Assembly (NCBI RefSeq): GCF_029227915.1 | Contig: NC_079875.1 | Span: forward strand, 16,795,001-16,859,000 | Source: Hydractinia symbiolongicarpus | Taxonomy: Eukaryota > Cnidaria > Hydrozoa > Anthoathecata > Hydractiniidae | Reading direction: 5' to 3' | DNA length: 64,000 bases | Part shown: positions 36,501-47,300 of the stretch, piece after piece | Layout: every line of letters starts with the position of its first letter | How positions within the stretch are numbered: position 1 is the stretch's first letter | Program-made: the position numbers and the translations under genes | Notes under the pieces: generated by a model | What the model saw: the letters and a program-made list of their open reading frames with translations, nothing else | The model's database searches: none | What the model was told of the DNA's origin: nothing

Positions 36501-38253
36501 TGATTTTCCTCTTTCACTGGACATTAGTTTTGAGCAAAAACTATACTGGCTAAAAAATTTGTAAGGATACCTCATGCGTACTAATTTACGCGCGTATCAA
36601 TTTTGCGCATGCGCGGTAAAAATTTGTTTTGCGCGAAAATTAACACCCAAAATCTTATTGTTTTTCCTTGTTATTTGCGAGGGAATTTAAATTTGCGCGA
36701 AAAATAATAATAATAATACGCTCGGAATACGTAAATGTGGCTCTTGTGAGAAAATTCATGCTCGCTAATTCCACGAGTCGTGTATATCAACTTACCATTA
36801 AACGGCCTTTCACCTGGTGGAAGCTGTGGAAATAATCTGTACAATTCTTCGACACGATTTTTGTTCGGAACAAGAACCTAAAATGTAAGAAGTTTTAAAA
36901 ATTGAATAAGCAGATACCTTAAGGTAAGAATAGTTTGCGCAAGTAAAGATTGCGGAACTAAAGATTCTGGATCGGTGATATTATTATGAAATTTCGGAAT
37001 TAAAGATTGCCAATCTGATATTGTGTTAAGAAATTGCGGAACTTAAAATTGCGAGTTAAAGCAATGATCCATGATTCTTTCCTTCCGATGCAAGTAATTA
37101 AATGGTTTCCTTCACACCGCAAAATAACGACAGAAATAACTTGTCTTTTTCTTGGAAATCGACAAAGTTAGATTGCAAATTTCGGAATTGCGGAAGAAAA
37201 TTGCAAATTCTAAATTTTTTTTAGAAATTGCAGAAAAAAAGATTGCGATTTTTAAACAGGTGTATAAGTTATGAAAAAAAGCCCATAAAATAACATGTCG
37301 TAGGGTCACAATAGTATTGGTTGAAATATTTGCTTGTCATTAGTCAATTAATGTTTCGGACCGTCACTCCGATTCACTTTAAATGTAATGCTGTCAGCCC
37401 GTTTGGAGCCATCTACTGACTACGAAGAAATGCTATACGTATCTCTGGCGGTAATGCAATATAGTTACAGTCGCAGGGAAGGAAGATCCAACCTTTAGAA
37501 GAAATCTCCAAAGGCGTTAAATCTCCCTATTATCACTAATTTTAAAAAAGCATAAAACATTAAAAATACACTTCTTCTTACAGAGAGTACCAGCAGTATA
37601 CGCGTTATATACATATATGTATCGAATTATTTCCAATAAAGCTCCTTGATGTTGACTACACGTGATCTTCGACTGGTAGAATTTACAAGAACCGAGCATA
37701 AAACTTAACTTACAGTATCACAAAAGTATTCGAAGTCCTATAATTCGAAAACTAATCTAAATTAAGGAAATTTACTGGTCGCATGAGAGTTTGGCCCATG
37801 CGAGTTTACTGCACATGAACAGCTAAAGGTTCGTTTCTATGTCGCTACTTTTTCCGGCAAAAAAGCTAACAAGTTGTTAACACGTCCCCACTTCGGAAAA
37901 TGCAGTTGAATGAAAACGAGCCTTGAGAGAAGTTGCAACACATAGAAATATATTGCGAAATTGTGAAATACAATTTTTTTATATTTTATCAGAATCCTCT
38001 GCTAACTTTTCCGCCTTTTTCAGTGCAAACGGGATTTTTTTAAAAATTCTCAAAAACTTGCAAGTACTGGTCACCTGTGATTTTAAGTACTGGTCACCTG
38101 TGATTTTTTTTGATTTTTTTTAGAAACTTGCACTGTCAGCAGATTTTGTAAAGCAGCAAATTATAAACTTACACAGCTTGGAATAAAAGTTTCCGACACC
38201 CTGCGTAGTAATCTTTTGCGATGTCTCTGTTCGTTCACCACGAGTCGAGGCAT
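30600..38253 (-). CDS. GRAMD2-like GRAM-domain membrane protein
   Basis: Thirteen exons on the minus strand, with consistent phases: 38253-38173, 36877-36796, 35192-35089, 34656-34561, 33837-33754, 33468-33423, 33007-32645, 32416-32332, 31986-31945, 31858-31760, 31281-31213, 30882-30840, 30641-30600. The CDS is 1236 nt, 411 residues. GRAM domain (about 33-145): FTCALHKDILLQGRMIISTN, CICFHSNIFGYETR, REKTAFVVPNAISVRTVHKR, YLFCSFLSRESVYKLILRIW. A Ser/acidic linker follows (about 150-290, with DSDGMDEETEPDDGE), then one membrane segment (about 320-341) and a short helical tail ending VRKALHDLKEKLQ. There is no VASt/ASTER domain, so it fits GRAMD2A/GRAMD2B, which act at ER-plasma membrane contacts through lipid binding, rather than GRAMD1. 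Length is close to GRAMD2B (about 430). Exon 1 and the last three small exons rest on phase and splice consensus and are less sure. Confidence 0.87.
31507..31710 (-). mobile_element. Hairpin/CTAGT repeat family, two copies in tandem, inverted
   Basis: On the minus strand two copies (31710-31617 and 31607-31508) each begin with AATA..CCGTATT/CCATATT then CTGTCTGT and end CCGGCTAGT or CCGACTAGT. The hairpin segment is lost in both, but the shared beginning and the CTAGT end identify them. They lie between GRAMD2-like exons. Confidence 0.5.
32049..32290. repeat. 26-bp minisatellite, about 9 copies
   Basis: Unit of the form GTGCCCATATGATTTGTATT followed by CAGCAA. It is in the GRAMD2-like intron between the exons at 32416-32332 and 31986-31945. 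Confidence 0.88.
33149..33415. repeat. 21-bp minisatellite, about 12 copies
   Basis: Unit GTCCGGCGTGTTATTGTAAA plus A, diverged copies. It fills most of the GRAMD2-like intron between exons 33468-33423 and 33007-32645, reaching within 10 bases of the donor. Confidence 0.88.
34165..34543 (+). mobile_element. Hairpin/CTAGT repeat family, three copies in tandem
   Basis: Three successive copies (34165-34275, 34289-34400, 34412-34543) each begin (G)CCGTATTTTGTCTGT-like after an AATAATA spacer. The first two carry CACGAAATGYGATATATAAA and GGACGGGCGA. All three end in a GTGGATTTTTCCACGGG-type hairpin, then TAACG-like sequence. They lie in the GRAMD2-like intron between exons 34656-34561 and 33837-33754. 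Tandem arrangement is seen in some non-autonomous Helitron/Helentron families. Confidence 0.6.
35518..35645. repeat. 21-bp minisatellite, about 6 copies
   Basis: Unit TTTACGAGGTGATGAAATAA plus T, degenerating to the right. It lies in the 1.6-kb GRAMD2-like intron between exons 36877-36796 and 35192-35089. The minus-strand Ser-Ser-Pro-Arg-Lys heptads are the repeat read in frame. Confidence 0.85.
36210..36460. repeat. 39-bp minisatellite, about 6 copies
   Basis: Unit TCAGCAAGAAATACTGGATT, then TTGGTCTATGTACGCTAAG. It is open on both strands because 39 is a multiple of three. It lies in the same GRAMD2-like intron as the 21-bp array. Confidence 0.85.
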
Positions 38254-41200
38254 AACTTGAAAATCATATCGAAAATTTAATTTTTTCTTATTGTATATTA
38301 TATTTTATACGAGTTGGCTAAAGCAGAGATTGAATAGGTAAAAATTGCAAATTATTTTTTACGGAAAAAGCAAAGTTAAAAAACGATGTGATATTCATAT
38401 ATTATGTATGCTGATCAGAAATTATCCAATCAAGTTCAAATTCCATTTTAAAATCCTTTTAACTTTAAAAGTATTTATAAAAGAAAAATAAGAAAACAAC
38501 TATAGAAGATAAAAAAAACAAAGATGAAAGAAATAGAAAACATGAAAATACAAGAAATAACATCAAACATAATGGCAGATGTGATGTTTAAAAAATATTA
38601 TATTTAATTAAATTATAAGAGATAAAAAAATCAGAAAAACTGTTTTTCTACGAAATTACATCACTTTGAAATAAAAAAAGTTTTGCAAAAAAATTAAAAA
38701 AAAGTTTTGCAAAAAAAAAAAACACTCCAACTTTTGCAATTTAGAAATTGACAATAAACAAACAAGCAAACAAACAAACCAACCAAAGAAAAACATCGCT
38801 ACAACTACCAAAACCCTTTTAAGCAGAATATAACATCGTGCAAACTTCAAAAACGCTTGTTAAGCATTCTATAACATAAATAGCTCACTAATTAATATTA
38901 AACATGGCATTCTCTTTTCAAAAAACTTCTGAAGATTACTATTCTTGCCTGCATGCTGGAAACATTTAATAGGATTAAAATTTTTTAAAAAAATCAGACC
39001 ATTTCGGTCTACCACTCCATCGCAGAGGCTCAAACTAAATCTATTTATTTTGAAGGTCATCTGATTTTTATTAAAATTTCTGCACGTTATCTAGCCGAAT
39101 AGCATCTATTCAAAAACCACATATTTTTTTTATAATTACGTACTTGTACCAAAACAAAAGCTTAGAAAAATGATTTTTCCTTATCTAAAGTTCTCTGAGT
39201 AAATACTTTCAGACAAAAATTTCTTTTTTTTTTTACATTTTTAATGAATTATTATTTTTTCAAAGCCTTGCTCCACCAGTACATAAAATATTTAATAACC
39301 ACGAAACGTTTTCTTCCAAGGGAAACAAACTTCATCTATGATTGTAACAGAGTTTTCATGAAACACTCAAAATAGTGGTGGTGTCATCTCGACTTCATGG
39401 TGTGAGATCATTCACAGTTTAGCATCCAACTGTGTCAATGAGATTGCCCATTCATAAAAGATTTCATCAAAAATTTAATTGACTTGTCTTAGGTGCTCGA
39501 GTCGAAAGAGAAAGTAGGGAATCAAAATAATTGACAGCATAAAATAATAATAAAACTAATATATATATAAAAAACATTATTTACAATTATTCACCAGTGT
39601 TCCAAAAAATCCGTAGGCAAGGAAATGTGCAATTTTTATGTTTTCTTTGAAACATTTCAATATTGCGTGTTTAAAATAAAAAAATAGATTAAATATACTA
39701 CAGACGCCAAAAACGTTATTAATTCTTAGATAAACATAAAATCTTAAGAAAATATTGCGGCAGACTATATGCTTAATTTTCATAAAAAAAAAGATGTTTT
39801 TCTTAGTAGCTAAATCAAACACACAAAAACTAACAATTCTTTTGAAAAACTTTCGGATTATTCTAAATCTAATTCTTTGTATGTACCACTGCACTAGAGT
39901 ATCAATTTAAAAATATATAAATATCGCAAAATCTTCTGGATCACTAAGCTCCTTTTTTCCGTCTATCATAACATTCTGTTGTAAAATAGTCATCACTTCG
40001 CTTCCACATTCATGCATCTACTGTTAAAGTTAATTGCATTAATGTAAATTAAACAAAATTAATCCATAAAATGATTCAATGGACAAAAATGTTCACCTAA
40101 TTAGAGTCCTTTTGTAGATACACAGAAATTAAGATTAGCTAGCATAAATGGTTTCAGACGGAATAAAATAAAATAAAAAATACGTTTAATACGAAGTTTA
40201 TTAAGATTTCACAAAATGTGCTATTTAATAACCAAGGGTAAGTATTATAGGCATCATTTTTTGTAGTGTTATTAGAGCAAAATTAATATTTAAAAACATT
40301 TTTGAATAGAAAATTTTTTTCTTCAAAATTTTTACACGACTTGACAGAGTGACTGCCAATTGTTATACAACAGTAAGGTTTTTATTTTATTTTTTGTTTT
40401 GTTTTTCAATCATTTTTTTTATAAGTTTTGCAAAATTTCTGAATTTTTTTAGCTTTTTGAAGCACGCAGAAGAGGGAACTCTATTATCTACAAGCAATAC
40501 CAATGGAGAAAGACTCGAAATGTCATTATCAACCCATTCATTCATCTTTTAAAAGATTTTTTAGGCTTTTTTATAAGAGAAAGATTGGCACACGTTTTTT
40601 TTATAGTATTCAATAAAATCTGACCTGATTTGAGTTTTTAGTCTGATATTTTCTAATTTAATTCTTATTAGTAAAGTACATAACTCCAGAATTAAGGTTT
40701 ACTTTGTTTTGTTGTTTTTAAATTTTTCTAGAATTGATCAGCTTTTATAACAAATTGGATGATTTTTGTTGCTGGTGCAACTTTATATTCGTATTTATGA
40801 ACAATCACACTTATAGAATACTATTCCGTAGTTTTTGTAGGTAAGAATACACACAATCGCAAGCAAAAATAATTACGGGTACACCAAAATAAAATTGCAA
40901 GATAATTAAGACTAGGTTGCTATTTATTTTGAAACCAATGATTTGAGTGTAAGAGTGCGTTCTTGTTTTGTTCTTATTTTTCAGCAAAATCTGAGACTGA
41001 GGTATTCTTATAACATTGTTCTTATGAAACAGAAAGCATGTACTAAGGTTAAAAGGTCACCTTGGTTTATGCAAGCAGACACCCAGTGTGAGTAAAAAAC
41101 ACACTTTCTAACTATAGTTTTGACTAAACACCGACTTAAAGCTCTATGGACTTTCAGAGACTTTTAGGTACAAAAGCTACGAATCTGTTCCTCATAAGGC

Positions 41201-42090
41201 AGCAAAAGAATCACCCAAAAGGCTTTGTCAGATCAGACATGTCTGCACCAAATTAAATATGTCTTACCCTTTTTGGAATTCTCCATAAAAGAGTGACTGC
41301 TTTTTTACATAAAACAAAGACACAATGATTTTTCTTCTTCTTTGCCAATTTCTTATTTACTGAAGCAGGCATAATACTGTGCCTTACTTTAAGTCATTGG
41401 CTAGTAGATCATACTGCACGCATGAAACACTCTGCTGCAGCAACAACCAATTAAAGGCTCCAGAGAAAGGTTTAATAAAGGAAGCTGAAAGTTATCAGAC
41501 CACTTGTTTCAAATCATGCTGCAAATAATAGCACCACATCACTTTCTGTACAATATAAAACAGCTTGAGTATTAAGTTATTTCTCACGATGTGTATGTTT
41601 ACATAGCTATTTTTAAAAATCTAAGTTGTTGAAATTTCCTCTAATCTGATTGGTTAAGAACCCTTTTTTTCTGCTATTGCTAGAATATCACACCACTTGC
41701 ATGAGTAATGCTTTCTCGAAATTAATTGGTAAAAAAATAATCACCTTACTGAAAAAGACATTAGCTTATCAAGAACTACTTTATAATTCAGTTCCGTTAA
41801 CTCAAAAGGAATGGGAAATTTGTTTCAGATTAAAAAAAAAGTTTTAGATAATGAAAGACGAAGTGGTTACAAGTACGTGACCGTTTTTAATTTTTTTTTT
41901 GCTACAATTACGTGAATGCGTAAAATGCTGGTCAGCGTACATAAAATCACCGCTGACGCCCTTTGTGCGTGGCGTGGAGAATATTGCAGAAGGTGCGAAA
42001 TAGCATTCCTCGTGAGTTATTTACAAGTGAAAGAATTGCTGTTGATTAAAAAAATTAATTTATTGAAAATGAATGTTGGTAGTTTTCTAG
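38254..42090. other. Intergenic upstream of the GRAMD2-like gene
   Basis: A-rich and T-rich low-complexity sequence is frequent. Nothing resembles an exon of a known family. The frame at 41650-41847 begins MVKNPFFLLLL and could be a remnant associated with the following pseudogene, but nothing supports that beyond proximity. Confidence 0.45.
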
Positions 42091-43133
42091 TTTTGACGAA
42101 TTGCTAAAGGCTATTAACGAGCATGAAAAGTAAGCTTTTACACAACTGTATGTAAGGAGTTCAAGATCAGTAGAAAGTGGAGCAAAAAGAGCTAGCAAGA
42201 AAGTTTTTAAGGAAGAGTTGAAGTATGCAGAAATAGACTACGCTTGCATTCATGGGGGAAAAGAATTTAAATCAGCTTCTACAGGAAAGCGCAAACATAA
42301 TGCGTAAGTTTTTTTATATATATATATTGCTATCAGTATTTTTTTCGTTTTAAAAATTATTTTTCTGTGAAAAGATTACATTACTATCACTTTTTTTGCA
42401 ACTTATTAATTATTACCTGGGATAACTAGATTATGTAATTTCTTTACCAGTGCACTTGCCAATACTTGTACCTTCTGAATTATAAATTTTAGAACTTTCA
42501 AAATGGGATGTACACACCTTATCAAAGTGAGGGTAAAAAGTTCTGGACAAAAACTGTATGTGAAATTAATTACAGGAGAACATAATCATCCTGTAACTAA
42601 AGTAAGTCACCTTGATTGTATGCACAGAAAAAAATCCGACCGTATATCATACTTGCGGCGAGTCAAATACTCCGTTTTTTCTTACAGGAATGTTTTGATG
42701 AAAACCTTTCGCTGCAGGCATCACAAATGTTAAAAGTGAAAGCCAAAAAATTAATTCAAAACCATATTTCCAATCTGTGTGGGAAAAATGTTATCTTGAA
42801 AGACCTTCATAACATGAGCTCATAAAACAACGAGAGTGGCCGAAATAATGTACAACAGCTACTCGAAGAAATGAAAAGTGTGCCAGGTAAATTTGAATGA
42901 AAGTGAGTGTAGTTACTATTCTTCCATAATAAAAAATTCCGATGCGAAAATAAATGTAAGATAATAACTAACAAAGTTTCTTTATTTCAATCGTCACAGC
43001 GACGAAACAATTAAAAAAACATCATCTGGCACATTACTTTCATAGTGCAGCGTTTACTGAATCACAATTAGACACATGCATGAAGTGGCTGTGTTCTTCA
43101 TTCCCCACATTAACGCTGAACTATTTGACAAAG
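42091..43133 (+). pseudogene. ZSWIM-like gene remnant with in-frame stops
   Basis: Four exon-like blocks with intact splice sites: 42091-42303, 42493-42601, 42688-42886, 43000-43133. The first reads FDELLKAINEHEK, a TAA stop at 42131, then AFTQLYVRSSRSVESG, then DYACIHGGKEFKSASTGKRK in the same frame. The second reads MGCTHLIKVRVKSSGQKLYV and GEHNHPVTK, resembling the N-terminal zinc-binding region of ZSWIM3/ZSWIM1 and related FAR1/Mutator-like proteins. The third begins ECFDENLSLQASQMLKVKAK and meets a TAA at 42823, after which the frame continues sensibly to a donor site. The fourth is frameshifted. Two in-frame stops plus frameshift indicate a dead, once-spliced gene or a transposase-derived copy. 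The family call is from memory of motif spacing. Confidence 0.7.
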
Positions 43134-43329
43134 GTACACATATTCTCGTTGCAGCCTCAATGTTCTTTTTTTTGACCGTAGCCTGAAAACATATAATCAG
43201 CCTTGCAACATACGTAGTCAAAGTTGTAGAGATGTAAATAAAAGCTCCTAGTTCAGAGAACCCTAAAAAGAAACTATCTTTTCATCGTCAACTCTCCAAC
43301 CAACCCGCTGGCCAAGCGACTTCTAGAAA

Positions 43330-43460
43330 AAAGAAATACGTGAGTGCCGTACTTCCAGCAAAACAAAGTAAAAATACGTAAATGCCGTACTTCTAGCAAA
43401 AAATAGTAAAAATACGTGAATGCCGTACTTCTAGCAAAAAAAAGTAAAAATACGGTCACG
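43330..43460. repeat. About 41-bp tandem repeat, three copies
   Basis: Unit ACGTGAATGCCGTACTTCTA, then GCAAAAAAAAGTAAAAAT. Three copies show few differences. It lies 200 bases after the ZSWIM-like pseudogene. Confidence 0.85.
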
Positions 43461-46400
43461 TACTTGTAGCCACTTCGAATGAAAGAAAGCTATATTAAGA
43501 GCTACAAAAAGGATTCAGTTCTATATTAAGGTAGGTTTTTATTAGCTAAGTCAGTAAAAGCTGTGCAACAAGTGTAGAGGTAGTGCGTTGTGTTGATGTA
43601 CAACATGTGTTTTTATGGCTGTTGTACAACCTTTGTTTAACACTTTTTATGTTAATGGAAACCAAACTTTACAGATCAAGAGAAGTGTGATATGAATGGT
43701 ATTTGAAATAAAAAAAAACTATTTACATCAAACGAAATATTTTGTTGATGTTTTAATGTTTGTAATGTTCTCCAAAAAAAATTAGAAAAAATGGAAATGC
43801 TATATAGAGCACATAGTTCTATCAAAACTTAGGGGATTTTATTTGACTTTCAGGTAATTTCAATTGGTAGCTGATCAATCAAAATGAATAGATGCCTTTC
43901 CATTCTGTGAGTAATGACCATTAAAATTAGCACAATCTTATAATCGTTGCAGTAAGCAATATTACAACATATATAAATATATGGGGTAAATTTTATTGGG
44001 GCATACTATAAAAGCCTCATTAAAAATGTGATGAAATTCAAAACATGTTGAAATTCATACTTGGAGAGTAATGCAAATAGTTTAACAGCGATTAACGAAA
44101 ATTTTCAAATATGTATTTAAAATGAGGAATTCACATGGGAGGCGGGTTTCGGATTCCTAAAATCCAACAATAGTAAATTATCAAAATTTACTATGGATTG
44201 TTCTGAAATTTTTTAAAGACATATGTAAAAACCTCGTCAAATGCTATGGTGCTAAAGAAAAGTTCCTAGAATTGAGGATACTGGACTATGCCAGAGAAAA
44301 AAATGCAGGGAATGGTGAATAAAACGAGCTCTTCGATTTTATCACTTCAGAGTATTGCAAATTTCTTCCTATTAGCATAGTAACTACCTAAATTTGTAGT
44401 AATATATAGTTAGAAAGCTTATTCATGTCTTATTTCTCAATTTTGGAGCCATAGACATCTTGAAAGACAGAATTTGTTTTAAAAAAGGGATTTAGTACAC
44501 ATTATTTTAACATTAAATTCATTATGAAATCATCCTTGGCAATACGTCCTAAACAGCTTAGTGCACAGTCCTATAAATAATGACGTATACGTTTAATCTG
44601 ATTAGGATTGGGAAAAAAAGATAGCTTCTCTCCTTAAAGTAACTTGACAGTGATGAGTCCAAGTGAGGTTGTGCTAAAAAAACACACACAAAATAGCAAC
44701 CTGACTGGTGGACCCGTAGATTCTTCCTAATAGTGTAAAAAATATCTGAGTCCAGTAAACTATACTTCATGCAAATATTAAAAATCTGCTAACACGATTT
44801 TAACATTATATACTGCAGTGAAGCTAAATGCTCTTAAGCCAAAAAAAATTAACTACTTTGAGTCAGACTTCTTCAGTGAACTGTTCTTCTTATTGCAACC
44901 AAGAAAACAAAAATGTACCTATATTTGAAATTTATTTGAATATGTTTGAAAGTAGATCGTCTCAGGACTATTAGAATAGTTTGCACCCCTGCCCCCTTAC
45001 TATTAGAGGGGGGGGGGCTTTTCTAAGATCCCTGCCATAGGTGGTGGTTGAAAAAACTTCTAGATACTGTCTTTCTATTATAGGTGGGGGTATTTTTTTG
45101 TTAAAGGGGTTGAATAATACTAATAAAGAAATTTCTGAGTTAAGATTTCTGGTATGTGCATCAATATTTACCATAAAAACTAGACAAAATGGTTGGAAAA
45201 TAAAAGAGAACTTTCCCATAGTCTATATTTTATTTCAGTATAGAGTTGAACTATAAATTTAACACCATCTTCAGTTGAACATCATCAAGGCCCTTTTTTT
45301 AAAAAAATTTAACATATAGAAGTTTTATTCTGATTTTTAATTTTAAAAAAAAATGTTTTAATACGGGGTTGAGGTAAGTATCAGTTTTAATGTGGGGGTT
45401 GTTGCAAAAGGTGGGTGTTTAGTTTACTAACAAAAATATGATATAGGGGTTTGAGATGTATGAAGGGGCTAATTTGTAGTGTGGGGGTCCTTACTCTTGT
45501 GCACACTATGATCAAAAAAGTGGAATTGGGCATTTAGTGTCACTGTCATAAAATATTACTACAAGAAACTATAAAATTAACTTGAAAATGTTTACCTTTA
45601 GAAAACTCCGTTTTCGGTGCGAGGATGATAGTATAGTCTATGAAAAAATATTCTGAATAACTATTTTTAAAAATAATTGCTAAAAAAAGAATTGGAGGAA
45701 GTGTTTAATAGACAGAAATTGTTAGGCACTTAATTTGACAAAAAAAATCTGTGAAATGCATTTAATCTGACTCAACCACAAAACTCTTTTCTGGAAAATT
45801 TAATTTTAACAACAATGTCTTTTGCACAAAAATCATTCAATAAAAAACTTTTCCTGCACTGTTTCTAAAAAAAAATGTTTTAGTTAATTTTTTTTTACCT
45901 TTTTTCACCTTAATTTCTGTTCAGAAGAAAAAATTCCTCAAATTTCACTCAGATGGTGAGACTAAATTCTATGAAAATTTCTATTGTTTTAAGAAGAAAA
46001 AATTATTAGCTTTGTTTACATATAACTTACAAATGGCTCCTTTCCACCTGATCTAGTCTTCCTTTGTTTGCCTCTAAAAATACAACAAAGAACAAAATAA
46101 ATAAAAATTTGACAGAACTAAACTGTATTAATTTTTCTTTATTTTAATTTTTCAATTTCTGTATTTTTATTTATCAATTGTCATTCATGGAAAATTTACG
46201 GTTGGCAAAATGCTATTTTCTTTTAGCTCAATTCGCATTATCATAAGCTGAAATTCTAGCTAATTATTTCTAATCATGCTTATTTTAAGTCTATAATTTC
46301 ACCTTAATAAGTACCGACAATACCGGACATAAATTAAAGAAAAGGAGAGCAGAATTCTTGTGGTGACACAATCACAAGTAATTAGGGAAGATGTCTCTGT

Positions 46401-47079
46401 CTAATGAACACACACTCTGAATGTGCTAATTCTAAATTTTCCAGCCATTTCTAGGCCATGGAGCAGATCATTAAATAACACAGAATAGTGGCTAATGCAA
46501 CTAACACATTTTAGACATTTCTTAATTTACCTACACATCTTATTATCATATAATTTGCCACAAATATGTCCAGTGTTTAAAGCTTTCACAACCAAGCAAT
46601 AACATTAATTATCATCTTTGATTGATCATAAAGGAAATATATACAACGCTTTTACAGCATTTTATTCTGTAAAAGTGGAGAATGATATTGCTTCTTATAT
46701 ATAGTAGATTGCTTTCCACAACAACACATTTAAAATGTTTCTTCAGTTGTACTACAACGGTTGAACAACATACACTTCCTTGTGTTATAATGATCTGTCT
46801 GAGGAAGAAAATAATATTGGTAGTAAAAGTCAATGTAAATAGAAAGTAATCTTCTGAATGCTTAATCATATTGTGTTCATGATTCTGTGATCGACAATCT
46901 TAAGGTAAACAATAACATAAATACACAATATGTATACCAATTTACATTGTGTGATCCAAAACAATCGTAACCGCGTCAGTTTATACCGTATACCAGGACA
47001 GTTACGACAGTAGTGATAATGAAAAGTGGTAAAGCAGAAAGACCTTGGATGCTTAGATATAAGGATAGTTTCGTAAATG

Positions 47080-47300
47080 TGTTACACTAGTCTGAGAGGC
47101 AAAAGGAGTTTGGCTTATCTAGGAAGCAGGTTAGATGCTCATAAAATTAGAGATGTTATCCAAATAAATAGATTGATTTGATGGCAATAAAGTATAGAAG
47201 TTTGATAGTTTCTGGTAGATGAGACAAAGGTAGACAAAGAAAGAGATAGCAGAAGGTAATGAGGGCAGACTCTGTCTAACCCACATTAGCATGGAAAACG
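47080..47300 (+). mobile_element. LINE-type retrotransposon relic, C-terminal part
   Basis: In one frame the sequence at about 47080-47190 reads MCYTSLRGKRSLAYLGSRLD and DVIQINRLI, then a stop where Arg-Trp is expected. This follows the pattern of the region after the reverse transcriptase in many LINEs (SLRDR..., ...SRL..I.DVI...RLRWYGH). A basic segment and CCACATTAGCATGGAAAACG follow. Stops and frame changes show it is dead. Confidence 0.45.
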
